Below, in pieces: positions 17,089-25,450 of a stretch of DNA of 64,000 nucleotides. The notes under the pieces were generated by a model, which saw only the letters and a list, made by a program, of their open reading frames with translations, did not search any database and was not told where the DNA came from. The stretch is from Paramesorhizobium leguminum (lineage in GTDB: Bacteria > Pseudomonadota > Alphaproteobacteria > Rhizobiales > Rhizobiaceae), in assembly GCF_003217235.1 (NCBI RefSeq), contig NZ_QJTF01000016.1, forward strand, positions 28,498 to 92,497, read 5' to 3'. The position numbers and the translations under genes are program-made. Every line of letters starts with the position of its first letter. Position 1 is the stretch's first letter.

Positions 17089-17937
17089 ATGGCTCTGCTT
17101 GAAATCAGAAACCTGACGGTTTCGTTCCAGACATCCACCGGCGCGTTCAAGGCTGTCGATGGCATCGACATGACGGTGGACAAGGGCGAGGTGCTCGCCA
17201 TCGTCGGGGAGTCCGGCTCGGGCAAATCGGTGGGGATGCTGGCGGTTATGGGGCTTCTGCCCAAGACCGCCACGGTCACCGCCGACCACATGATGTTCGA
17301 CGGCAAGGATTTGCGGCAACTCAGTGACAGCCAGCGCCGGGCGATCGTCGGGCGCGACATGTCGATGATCTTCCAGGAGCCGATCGCCAGCCTCAACCCC
17401 TGCTTTACCATCGGCTTCCAGATCGAGGAGGTGTTGAGTTTTCATCTGGGCCTCGACCGCTCGAAGCGTCGGAAGCGCGCAATCGAACTTCTGGAACTGG
17501 TCGGTATCCGTGATGCGGAGGCGCGTCTCGGCTCCTTTCCGCACCAGATGTCGGGCGGACAGTGCCAGCGCGTGATGATCGCCATGGCAATCGCGTGCAA
17601 TCCGAAGCTCCTGATCGCCGACGAGCCGACGACCGCGCTCGACGTGACGATTCAGAAGCAGATTCTTGACCTGCTCATGCGGCTCCAGGCAGAGCATGGC
17701 ATGGCGCTCATCATGATCACCCATGACATGGCTGTGGTGGCTGAAACGGCGGATCGCGTCATCGTTCAATACAAGGGCCGCAAGATGGAGGAGGCCGACG
17801 TGCTTTCGCTGTTCGAGGCGCCGAAAAGCGCCTATACGCGGGCGCTGCTCTCCGCCCTGCCGGAAAACGCGATGGGTGACCGCCTGCCGACCGTATCCGA
17901 TTTCGTGCTCGATCAAGCCGCAGCGGGAGCAGCCTGA
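17089..17937 (+). CDS. dppD: Dipeptide ABC transporter ATPase DppD
   Basis: A 282-residue ATPase: Walker A GESGSGKS at 40-47, signature MSGGQ at 154-158, Walker B LLIADEP at 174-180, switch His in MITHDMA. The C-terminal peptide-transporter extension is shorter than usual: DppD proteins often run to about 330 residues with an Fe-S-like tail, which seems absent here. Its TGA overlaps the dppF ATG. Confidence 0.93.
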   Translation: MALLEIRNLTVSFQTSTGAFKAVDGIDMTVDKGEVLAIVGESGSGKSVGMLAVMGLLPKTATVTADHMMFDGKDLRQLSDSQRRAIVGRDMSMIFQEPIASLNPCFTIGFQIEEVLSFHLGLDRSKRRKRAIELLELVGIRDAEARLGSFPHQMSGGQCQRVMIAMAIACNPKLLIADEPTTALDVTIQKQILDLLMRLQAEHGMALIMITHDMAVVAETADRVIVQYKGRKMEEADVLSLFEAPKSAYTRALLSALPENAMGDRLPTVSDFVLDQAAAGAA

Positions 17938-18779
17938 TGACCAAAACCGTTCTCGAAGCGCGCGATATCGTGCGCGATTATCATGTCAGCGGCGGCTTTT
18001 TCGGCAAGCAGAAGACCGTTCATGCGGTCAAGGGCGTGAGCTTTTCGGTGGAGAAGGGCAAGACACTCGCCATCGTCGGCGAAAGCGGCTGCGGCAAGTC
18101 CACGCTGGCGCGCATTTTGACATTGATCGACGCGCCAACCGCGGGCGAGCTTCTCATCGACGGGATGAAAATCGACATCGCCCGCGAGGGGTTGACGCGC
18201 GAGATGCGCCAGAAGGTGCAGATCGTCTTCCAGAATCCCTATGGCTCGCTCAACCCGCGCCAGAAGATCGGCGACGTCTTGGGCGAACCGTTGCTGCTCA
18301 ACACCACCAAAACGGCTGCCGAGCGGCGCGATCTGGCCATGCAGATGCTGGTCAAGGTGGGCTTGGGGCCGGAACATTTCAACCGCTATCCGCACATGTT
18401 CTCGGGTGGCCAGCGCCAGCGCATCGCGATCGCGCGCGCGCTGATGCTGAATCCGAGCCTGTTGGTGCTGGACGAGCCGGTTTCGGCGCTCGATCTTTCC
18501 GTGCAGGCGCAGGTCCTGAACTTGCTCGCCGACCTTCAGGACGAACTGGGGCTGACCTATGTATTCATCAGCCATGATTTGTCCGTGGTGCGTTACATCG
18601 CCGATGAGGTGATGGTGATGTATTACGGCGAAGTGGTGGAATACGGCACCCGCGACAAGGTATTCTCCGACCCGCAGCACGACTATACCAAGACGCTGTT
18701 CGCCGCGACGCCGAATGCCGATGTGGAGAGCATCCGCGCGCGGGTGGCTGCGAGGCAGAAGGAGAGGGCGAGAGCCTGA
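17937..18779 (+). CDS. dppF: Dipeptide ABC transporter ATPase DppF
   Basis: A 280-residue ATPase with Walker A GESGCGKS at 48-55, signature FSGGQ at 155-159, Walker B VLDEP at 177-181 and ISHDLS. It forms the heterodimeric motor with DppD. It overlaps dppD by one base (ATGA), so translation is coupled. It is the last gene of the operon and is followed by a long composite repeat. Confidence 0.93.
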   Translation: MTKTVLEARDIVRDYHVSGGFFGKQKTVHAVKGVSFSVEKGKTLAIVGESGCGKSTLARILTLIDAPTAGELLIDGMKIDIAREGLTREMRQKVQIVFQNPYGSLNPRQKIGDVLGEPLLLNTTKTAAERRDLAMQMLVKVGLGPEHFNRYPHMFSGGQRQRIAIARALMLNPSLLVLDEPVSALDLSVQAQVLNLLADLQDELGLTYVFISHDLSVVRYIADEVMVMYYGEVVEYGTRDKVFSDPQHDYTKTLFAATPNADVESIRARVAARQKERARA

Positions 18780-18808
18780 GGGTTTTCTCCTTGTGAGCCA
18801 CTTCGCTC

Positions 18809-19066
18809 AGAACGGTTCATGGTTTAGTGGAAGCGCGAGGCATACCCCCCTCTGGCTTGCCAGCCATCTCCCCCTCAAGGGGGGAGATTGGTCTGCGTCG
18901 ATGACGGCACTTATTCTGGAAATGTTGGCGATTGGCGGAAGCGGCAATGACAGCGTAATCTCCCCCCTTGAGGGGGAGATTGCTGGCAAGCCAGAGGGGG
19001 GTGTAGTGCCCCCCAGCGTTTTTTCCATTAAACCATGAACCGTTCTGCTAAACCATGAACCGTTCT
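18809..19066. repeat. Composite inverted repeat with family B core (copy B1)
   Basis: The core (~18845-19003) has arms CCCCCCTCTGGCTTGCCAGC...CCCCCTCAAGGGGGGAGATT and their complement. Around it lies a second inverted repeat: AGAACGGTTCATGGTTTA at 18809-18826, and its complement at 19029-19046 and again at 19049-19066. It fills the gap between dppF and choV. No gene is present. Confidence 0.85.
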
Positions 19067-19076
19067 GCGCTGACGG

Positions 19077-20117
19077 CTATCGCTGATGCCGCGTCAGTCC
19101 CCTGACAATATCATCCGCTGAAATCTTGCCGATGATCTGGCCGTTTTCGACGATGCCGACGTCGCCGCTGCTTCTCGCCACCGCATGCATGATTTCGCGC
19201 ACGGGTGTTTCGCGCTTTACCGTGGCGGCGAAGGGGCGGGAGGGGAAGGTGCTGCGGGCGAATGGCGCCATGATGTCGCCTGCGCGGAGCACGCCCAGCG
19301 GGTTCATATGCGCGACGAAATTGGCGACGTAATCATCGGCTGGTTCGGCCAAAATTTGCTGAGGGGTGCCGCACTGGACGATGCGGCCGCCTTCCATGAT
19401 GGCGATGCGGTTGCCGATCTTCATGGCTTCATCGAGATCGTGGCTGACGAAGACGATGGTCTTGTGCAGCCGTGCCTGAAGATCGAGCAACTCGTCCTGC
19501 AACCGGGCACGGATCAGCGGATCGAGCGCGGAGAAGGGCTCGTCCATCAGCAGGATCGGCGCGCCGGTGGCGAAGGCGCGGGCAAGGCCGACGCGCTGTT
19601 GCATGCCGCCGGAGAGTTCGCCCACTTTACGGGAGGCCCAGTCCTTTAAGCCAACCAGTTCCAATTGCCGCTGTACCACACTTCCGCGCTCGGCTTTCGT
19701 AAGGCCTGATATTTCCAGGCCGAAGCCGACATTCTCCTCCACCGTGCGCCAGGGCAGCAGGCCGAATTGCTGGAACACCATGGACACCAGATGCGTGCGC
19801 AGGTGCCGCAACGCCGCCTCGTCGGCCTTGCCGACATCGGTGGAGCGCCCGCCATTATGCACCATCACCTGGCCGCGCGTGATCGGGTTCAGCCGGTTGA
19901 TCGCGCGCAGGAGCGTGGATTTCCCTGAGCCGGACAGGCCCATCAGGACGAGGATTTCGCCTTCCCGGATTTCGAGCGAGCAATCATGCACGCCTAATAT
20001 ATGGCCGGTCTCCGACTGGATCTGTGACCGGGTAGCGCCCCGGTCGGCAAGCGCAAGCGCATCCTTTGTCTGCTTGCCGAAGACGATCGAGACGCTGTCG
20101 AGGGAAATCGCCGTCAT
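19077..20117 (-). CDS. choV: Choline/betaine ABC transporter ATPase ChoV (ProV type)
   Basis: A 346-residue ATPase of the quaternary-amine uptake class: Walker A GLSGSGKS at 60-67, signature LSGGM at 168-172, Walker B MDEP at 191-194, and C-terminal residues ~270-340 forming a CBS-like regulatory part (SGDVGIVENGQIIGKIS). In ProV/OpuA the CBS pair senses ionic strength; only about one CBS module fits here. ATG 20117 follows AAGGAG by eight bases; an ATG at 20144 lacks such a site. It is the third gene of choXWV. Confidence 0.9.
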   Translation of the reverse strand: MTAISLDSVSIVFGKQTKDALALADRGATRSQIQSETGHILGVHDCSLEIREGEILVLMGLSGSGKSTLLRAINRLNPITRGQVMVHNGGRSTDVGKADEAALRHLRTHLVSMVFQQFGLLPWRTVEENVGFGLEISGLTKAERGSVVQRQLELVGLKDWASRKVGELSGGMQQRVGLARAFATGAPILLMDEPFSALDPLIRARLQDELLDLQARLHKTIVFVSHDLDEAMKIGNRIAIMEGGRIVQCGTPQQILAEPADDYVANFVAHMNPLGVLRAGDIMAPFARSTFPSRPFAATVKRETPVREIMHAVARSSGDVGIVENGQIIGKISADDIVRGLTRHQR

Positions 20118-20140
20118 CTCATTTCTCCTTATTTCAAGTC

Positions 20141-20184
20141 GCATGATCTTGTCCGAAAAGTCTGCAACTTTTCCGGGATCATGC
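20141..20184. repeat. Repeat family D, copy 2, between choW and choV
   Basis: GCATGATCTTGTCCGAAAAG / TCTGCAAC / TTTTCCGGGATCATGC, the best-preserved copy. Its right arm supplies the choW stop codon (TGA on the minus strand at 20181-20179), so the repeat has entered the gene end. Confidence 0.9.
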
Positions 20185-21009
20185 TTTGGATCGGAACATG
20201 CGGTCGAGCACGATGGCGACGACGACGATGACGAGGCCTGCCTCGAAGCCCAGCGCGGTGTTGACTGAGTTCAGCGCGCGCACCACCGGCACGCCGAGAC
20301 CGTCCGCGCCAACCAGCGCGGCGATGACCACCATGGATAGCGACAGCATGATCGTCTGCGTCAGCCCGGCGAGGATTTGCGGCTTGGCGTGGGGGAGCTC
20401 GATTTTCCACAGGAGCTGGCGGCGCGAGGCGCCGAAGGCTTCGCCGGCCTCGATCAGGGAAGACGGAGTGGATGAAATGCCGAGCTGGGTGAGGCGGATC
20501 GGGGCGGGGAGGACGAAGATGACTGTCGCCAGCAGGCCCGGCACCATGCCGATGCCGAAGAAGACGATGGCCGGGATGAGATAGACGAAGGTGGGCAGCG
20601 TCTGCATCAGGTCCAGCACGGGGCGCATGGCGGCATAGAGCTTCGGACGGTGCGCGGCGGCGATGCCGAGCGGCACGCCCAGCCCCATGCAGAGGACGCA
20701 GGATGAGAGAACCAGCGTCAGCGTCTCCATCGTCTGGCTCCAATATCCCTGATTGAGGATGAAGAGGAGGCCGAGGACGACAATCGCGACGATTGAGAGT
20801 TTTCGCTGCAGGAACCATGCAATCGCGGCGAAGATGGCGATCATGATGAGCGGGGGCGGGGTGTTGAGAGCGAACAGGAGCCCGTCGATCAACGTCTGCA
20901 TGATGGCGGCAAGCGCATCGAAAGCCCAGGTGAGGTTTTCCGTCAGCCAGTCTACGGCAGCCTTGGCCGTGCGCCCGACAGGGATCTTGTACTCCGTCAA
21001 CCAATTCAA
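20179..21009 (-). CDS. choW: Choline/betaine ABC transporter permease ChoW
   Basis: A 276-residue inner-membrane protein of the ProW/OpuAB type with a soluble N-terminal part, then six hydrophobic segments; the EAA loop reads GEAFGASRRQLLWKIELPHAKP. It forms the choline channel with ChoV. Its last codons fall inside a family D repeat, and a family B repeat separates it from choX. Confidence 0.9.
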   Translation of the reverse strand: MNWLTEYKIPVGRTAKAAVDWLTENLTWAFDALAAIMQTLIDGLLFALNTPPPLIMIAIFAAIAWFLQRKLSIVAIVVLGLLFILNQGYWSQTMETLTLVLSSCVLCMGLGVPLGIAAAHRPKLYAAMRPVLDLMQTLPTFVYLIPAIVFFGIGMVPGLLATVIFVLPAPIRLTQLGISSTPSSLIEAGEAFGASRRQLLWKIELPHAKPQILAGLTQTIMLSLSMVVIAALVGADGLGVPVVRALNSVNTALGFEAGLVIVVVAIVLDRMFRSKA

Positions 21010-21056
21010 ATTTCTGGTTCCCCTGTGTTTAGATTATTTGAAACGCTGGCTCAGAT

Positions 21057-21217
21057 ACCCCCCTCTGCCCTGCCGGGCATCTCCCCCTCAAGGGGGGAGA
21101 TTACGCTTTCATAGACGTTCGGCGCCAATCGCCAGCCTTGCAGAAGGAAGGCAGAGGGTGGTGTCAGCCAATCTCCCCCCTTGAGGGGGAGATGCCCGGC
21201 AGGGCAGAGGGGGGTAT
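21057..21217. repeat. Repeat family B, copy 2, between choX and choW
   Basis: Arms ACCCCCCTCTGCCCTGCCGG... and CCGGCAGGGCAGAGGGGGGT, inner arms CCCCCTCAAGGGGGGAGATT and complement. A stable ~160-base hairpin inside the choXWV transcript. It probably limits read-through or protects the choX message. Confidence 0.88.
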
Positions 21218-21233
21218 TTATCAAGCACTGCCC

Positions 21234-22178
21234 TCAAAGCCCCAACGCCGCCTTCACCGCCGCCAGCCCATCGCCGCCATCCGTCGTCGTCACCCCCGCC
21301 AGCCATTTGTCCAACACCGCCGGGTTGGCCTTCAACCACTCCTTGGCGGCTTTCGCGGGTTCCTCGCCATCGTCCAGAATCTTGCCCATGATCGCATTTT
21401 CCATATCGAGCGAGAATTCCAGATTGGTCAGGAACTTGCCGACATTGGGGCATTCCGCGGTATAACCGGCGCGGACATTGGTGCTGACTGTGGCGCCGCC
21501 GAAATCGGGGCCGAAGAACTCATCGCCGCCGGAGAGATATTCGATCTGGAAATTCTTGTTCATGGGATGTGGCGCCCAAGCGAGGAAGACGATCGGCTCC
21601 TTGCGCTTCACATCCTTGGCGACCTGCGCCAGCATTCCCTGCTCGGAGGACTCCGCCACCTGGAAGTCCTTGAGACCGAAGGCGTCCTTCTTGATCATGT
21701 CGAGGATCAGGCGGTTGCCGTCATTGCCGGGCTCGATGCCATAGATCTTGCCGCCGAGCTGATCCCTAAATTTGGCGATGTCCTTGAAATCCTTCAGCCC
21801 CGCCTCATAGGTGTATTTCGGCACGGCGAGGGTGTATTTTGCGCCGGTCAGGTTGGTGCGCAGCGTTTCCACCGTCTTGTTGTCGAGATAGGGCTGGAGA
21901 TCGGCATTCATGGACGGCTTCCAATAGCCGAGGAAAACGTCGATATCCTTCTTCGAAAGCGAGGCATAGGTGACGGGAACCGACAGGATCTTAATGTCCG
22001 TCTTGTAGCCCAGACCTTTCAGGATTTCCGTCGTCACTGCCGTGGTGGAGGTGATGTCGGTCCAGCCGACATCGGAAAAGCGCACGGTGGAGCAGCTTGT
22101 CTGTTCGGCGGCCTGGGCGGCGGGAACAAGTGAAAATGCGAGGAAGGATGACGCGATTGCGAGGATCGAGGATTTCAT
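21234..22178 (-). CDS. choX: Choline-binding periplasmic protein ChoX
   Basis: A 314-residue protein with a signal peptide (AQA cleavage before AEQTSC). The mature sequence is very close to Sinorhizobium ChoX: TVRFSDVGWTDITSTTA, SVPVTYASL, DVFLGYWKPSM, KIYGIEPGNDGNR, AWAPHPMN and GATVSTNVRAGY. The aromatic cage residues that hold choline's trimethylammonium are all present (Trp in GWTD, Trp in GYWKP, Tyr in KYTLA, Trp in AWAPHP). First gene of choXWV. Start at ATG 22178 follows GGAG by six bases. Confidence 0.95.
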   Translation of the reverse strand: MKSSILAIASSFLAFSLVPAAQAAEQTSCSTVRFSDVGWTDITSTTAVTTEILKGLGYKTDIKILSVPVTYASLSKKDIDVFLGYWKPSMNADLQPYLDNKTVETLRTNLTGAKYTLAVPKYTYEAGLKDFKDIAKFRDQLGGKIYGIEPGNDGNRLILDMIKKDAFGLKDFQVAESSEQGMLAQVAKDVKRKEPIVFLAWAPHPMNKNFQIEYLSGGDEFFGPDFGGATVSTNVRAGYTAECPNVGKFLTNLEFSLDMENAIMGKILDDGEEPAKAAKEWLKANPAVLDKWLAGVTTTDGGDGLAAVKAALGL

Positions 22179-22311
22179 GGTGGTCTCCATTGCCGGGCTC
22201 ATTTTTCTCCGGTCTCCGATTTCAGAGCCAATCACCAAAGCGGCGGTCATTCAAGCACCGGGGCGGTGAAAAGTGCTTGTTAGAGACAAATTGGGACTTG
22301 GGGCAAGCCGC

Positions 22312-22510
22312 CTCCAGTCGTCATCCTCGGGCTTGTCCCGAGGATCCACGGCTAGGAGGCGGAAGCAGCGATATCATTCGCTAAGGGATCGTAAATTAAC
22401 CTGCCCCGATATCGACCGTATTCGCTACTGGATTGCGCCGAGATGATATTCAAGGCAGCGCCCCCTTTGCCGTGGATCCTCGGGTCAAGCCCGAGGATGA
22501 CGACTGGAGG
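22312..22510. repeat. Repeat family C, copy 1
   Basis: Long inverted repeat: left arm CCTCCAGTC-GTCATCCTCGGGCTTGTCCC..., right arm ...TGGATCCTCGGGTCAAGC-CCGAGGATGACGACTGGAGG, about 115 bases between. It fills the gap between choX and rsm22 (22251-22616), where no gene is seen. Confidence 0.88.
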
Positions 22511-22616
22511 AGATGAAAGTGGTCGACAGGATAGCGAGGCGCTATCCCGCCAGAGTTTTCATTTGATGCAAAACCCTTTATCCCAGTGGCAACCAAACCC
22601 GGATATCCCGCTGCCC

Positions 22617-23579
22617 ATGGAACTTCCCACACATTTGAGGCTCGCCGTCGATGCGGCGCTGGAAGGCATTCCGCTTGGCCGTTTGAAGGATGCCGCCGAT
22701 CTGCTTTCGCGCCGCTACCGGGCGGAGACGCGGGACGGGGCTTTGCATCTCTCAAGCGATCTTGCGGCGCGGGCTTATCTCGCGACACGGCTGCCCGCGA
22801 CCTATGCGGCGGTGCGGGCGAGCATGACGAGCGCTGCCGAGCTCGCCCCGGATTTCGCGCCCGCGAGCCTGCTCGATGTGGGCGCCGGGCCCGGCACGGC
22901 GCTATGGGCGGCAAGCGATTGCTGGCCGTCGCTGGAAAAGGCGGTGATGCTGGAGGCGAGCCCGGCGATCCGCGCGGTGGGCGAGGCGCTCTCGACGCAT
23001 TCCCGGCTTGGCAGCATCGAATGGCGGGCGGCGGATGTGGCGAAAAGCTTGGCCGAAGAACGGCAATTCGATCTGGTGACGCTTGCCTATGTGCTGGACG
23101 AGCTTTCGCCGGAGGAGGGGCTAAAGCTCACGGAAAAGCTCTGGCAGGCGACGGCGGGGATGCTGGTGGTGGTGGAACCTGGAACGCCCGCCGGCTGGCG
23201 GCGGATGATGGCGGTGCGCCACCGGCTTATCGAAGAGGGCGCGCATCTCGTCGCTCCCTGTGCGCATGTGGCAACATGCCCGCTCATCGCCCCGGACTGG
23301 TGCCATTTCTCGCGCCGGGTGGCCCGCTCGCGTCTGCATCGGCTGGCGAAGGGCGGCGAGGTGCCGTGGGAGGATGAGAAATATATCTACCTCGCCGCCA
23401 CGCGCTTTCCCGCCACGGCGGCTAATGCGCGTGTGCTCGCGCCGCCGAAGGCGAGTTCCGGCAGGATCGCGCTGAAGCTTTGCCTCCCCGATGGGACGGT
23501 GGGGGAGAGGCTTTTCACCAAGCGGGACGGGGAGGGGTATAGGCGGGCGAGGAGGATGGATTGGGGGGATGTAGGGTAA
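22617..23579 (+). CDS. Rsm22-family ribosomal small-subunit methyltransferase-like protein
   Basis: A 320-residue protein with an SAM-binding Rossmann motif (LLDVGAGPGTA, residues ~81-91) and the Rsm22/METTL17 cysteine segment CAHVATCPL...DWCHFSRR, which in mitochondrial homologues binds an Fe-S cluster. Role is in small-subunit ribosome assembly; catalytic activity is not certain in the family. ATG 22617 is chosen since the family begins MELP..LR.AV; an upstream ATG (22566) would read DNA next to the family C repeat. Its 3' end is partly duplicated at 25190-25430. Confidence 0.85.
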   Translation: MELPTHLRLAVDAALEGIPLGRLKDAADLLSRRYRAETRDGALHLSSDLAARAYLATRLPATYAAVRASMTSAAELAPDFAPASLLDVGAGPGTALWAASDCWPSLEKAVMLEASPAIRAVGEALSTHSRLGSIEWRAADVAKSLAEERQFDLVTLAYVLDELSPEEGLKLTEKLWQATAGMLVVVEPGTPAGWRRMMAVRHRLIEEGAHLVAPCAHVATCPLIAPDWCHFSRRVARSRLHRLAKGGEVPWEDEKYIYLAATRFPATAANARVLAPPKASSGRIALKLCLPDGTVGERLFTKRDGEGYRRARRMDWGDVG

Positions 23580-23677
23580 GATCGGACTTGTAATTACAGC
23601 GGGCAGGTGCAATCCATCTCGAAGCAACCACCAATCGAGAGTTTGCCAGAGTTAGCTTGAAACGGATTCCTCGCTCC

Positions 23678-23790
23678 GTCGTCATTCTCGGGCTTGTCCC
23701 GAGAATCTGCTGCGGTTTGAGCCGTTAGAACCGTAATTGCTTTTCTTTGTTCTTATGGCAGATTCTCGGGACAAGCCCGAGAATGACGGC
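23678..23790. repeat. Repeat family C, copy 2
   Basis: Inverted arms CCGTCGTCATTCTCGGGCTT... and ...GACAAGCCCGAGAATGACGG, with about 45 bases between. It occupies most of the rsm22-FUSC gap (23580-23847). Confidence 0.88.
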
Positions 23791-23847
23791 ACCGAGCGGC
23801 GGTTTAATCTAGTTCTGACTAATTCTAAACAATGGGGCGTGTGCTTC

Positions 23848-24915
23848 ATGTCTCGCGAGAAACCTTCCAGTTTCGCTATGTTCCGTTCCCGTCTCGCATT
23901 ACAATGGCGCGCGCTTCGCGCCGCCTTGCTCGACCGCGATGCATTGCGCCGCGCGTTTTTGTGCATGGTCCCGACCGGTGGTCCCATCGTTGCGGGCGTG
24001 GCGATGGGGAAGCCGGAGGCGGGGCTTATCGGCGGGGTGATCGGCGTCCTACTCTATTTCGCCGACGCCGATGGCGGCTGGCGATCGCGTTTTTTCGTCC
24101 TTGCGCTAAACGTCGCCGGACTGTTCGCGGGCACATTGGCGGGATTCATCATCGCGGGGGATCACCCCCTCTTCTGGATCGTTTTCGCGCTCACGGCCTT
24201 TGCCGCAGGCTATCTCTATCGCGTAGGTCCGGCGCAGGCTATGGCGATGCGGCTTGCCGCCCTGGCGATGACCGTATCCGTCGGCATACCGGAAGCCGAT
24301 CCCTATCTCATTGCCTTTTCGATTGGCGCGGTGGCGCTGGTCCTACTCACGCGCCTCATCGATCACGGGCTATTCGGCCCGCTGCCCTTGTTGCGTGCGC
24401 CGGCTGGCGCAACGCCGCCAATACAGAATGGCTGGGTCCGCTTTGCCCTGGCTTATGCCTTCGCGGCAGTGGTGGGGCTCTGGATCGGCATGGAAATGGA
24501 CCCGACCCACGCGATCTGGGTGGTGATAACAACCATGCTGGTGATGCAGCCCGACGCGCGCTCAAGCTATGTGAAGGTGGTGGAGCGCACGGTTGGCACC
24601 TTTGCCGGTGCTTTGTGCGGCTGGGTGATTGTGATGCTGTTCGGCTCGCCGGCCTTGCTGTGCGTGGCGGTTGTCATCCTGGCGCTGTTGACGCCGCACC
24701 ATTTCGCCCGCCGCTATTGGCTGCACACCACCATCATCACGGCGCTGATCCTCATCGCCTACGATCTTGTCGAACTGGGCTCAGACCGCGTATCGGCACT
24801 GTTCATCGAGCGCGTGCAGGACATGCTGGTCGGCAGCAGCCTAGCCATAATCGCCACCGCCGCGGCTTTTCCGTGGGGGAAGCGGACGGGTGGGGATGCG
24901 GAGACCTCGCTGTAG
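23848..24915 (+). CDS. FUSC-family inner-membrane protein
   Basis: A 355-residue membrane protein made of two sets of hydrophobic helices (residues ~40-175 and ~205-330), with the FUSC motif in the second set: WVVITTMLVMQPDARSSYVKVVERTVGTFAGAL. FUSC proteins include aromatic-acid exporter YccS/AaeB types and fusaric acid resistance proteins; substrate is unknown. ATG 23848 starts after family C DNA; a longer frame from 23737 would read through the repeat. No ATPase or MFP partner is adjacent. Confidence 0.8.
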   Translation: MSREKPSSFAMFRSRLALQWRALRAALLDRDALRRAFLCMVPTGGPIVAGVAMGKPEAGLIGGVIGVLLYFADADGGWRSRFFVLALNVAGLFAGTLAGFIIAGDHPLFWIVFALTAFAAGYLYRVGPAQAMAMRLAALAMTVSVGIPEADPYLIAFSIGAVALVLLTRLIDHGLFGPLPLLRAPAGATPPIQNGWVRFALAYAFAAVVGLWIGMEMDPTHAIWVVITTMLVMQPDARSSYVKVVERTVGTFAGALCGWVIVMLFGSPALLCVAVVILALLTPHHFARRYWLHTTIITALILIAYDLVELGSDRVSALFIERVQDMLVGSSLAIIATAAAFPWGKRTGGDAETSL

Positions 24916-24962
24916 GGTGAGATGCGTTATAAATATCCCGGCAGAAACAGGAGAAAGCGCAC

Positions 24963-25175
24963 ATGCCGGCAGAAAAAGTGAAAGGCCCCGCTTCCTATTT
25001 TCCTTCCATCGAGAAAACCTACGGCCAGCCGATCAGCCACTGGCTAGCGGTGCTGGATGGGCTGAAGGGGAAGAAGCATATGGAGATGGTGTCGGTGTTG
25101 AAGACGGAGCACGGGCTGGGGCATGGACATGCCAATGCGCTGGCGGCGTATTATTTGGCGGAGGATAAAGGGTGA
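24963..25175 (+). CDS. DUF4287 domain protein
   Basis: A 70-residue protein with the DUF4287 pattern (SYFPSIEKTYGQPISHWL...L...HMEMVSVLKTEHGLGHGHANALAAY). It is a small helical domain of unknown function, common in alphaproteobacteria and actinobacteria. AGGAGAAAGC precedes the ATG. It lies just before the rsm22 remnant. Confidence 0.82.
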   Translation: MPAEKVKGPASYFPSIEKTYGQPISHWLAVLDGLKGKKHMEMVSVLKTEHGLGHGHANALAAYYLAEDKG

Positions 25176-25189
25176 GCGGGAGCATATGG

Positions 25190-25430
25190 CATCGCAGGGC
25201 GAAGGGCGCAGAAGTGCCGTGGGAAGACGAGAAATTTATTTACCTCGCTGTTTGCGAGGTTTCTCGGCGTGGCGGCACATGCCCGCGTACTCACGCTGCC
25301 GAAAGCGTGTTCAGGCAAGGTGGAGCTGAAGCTGTGTCTGGCGGATAGGGCGGTGGTGAAAAGGCTGGTTACGAAGCGGGACGGGGAGGGGTATAGAAGG
25401 CGCGGAGGGTGAACTGGGGGATGTGAGGAA
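25190..25430 (+). pseudogene. Frameshifted remnant of the rsm22 3' end
   Basis: DNA from about CATCGCAGGGCGAAGGGC to GAACTGGGGGATGTGAGG aligns with the end of rsm22 (about 23335-23575). In one frame it reads EVPWEDEKFIYLAV, matching EVPWEDEKYIYLAA; then a +1 shift gives ARFLGVAAHARVLTLPKACS and KVELKLCLADRAVVKRLVTK, followed by RDGEGYRRR, matching the true protein. The 5' two thirds are missing. It is a decayed partial duplication, separated from the intact gene by the FUSC and DUF4287 genes. Confidence 0.85.
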
Positions 25431-25450
25431 GACACAGATTGGGGAGAATG

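Noticed and set aside
25163..25410. Short frames between DUF4287 and DUF5677 as genes
   Set aside because: They read across the frameshifted rsm22 remnant.
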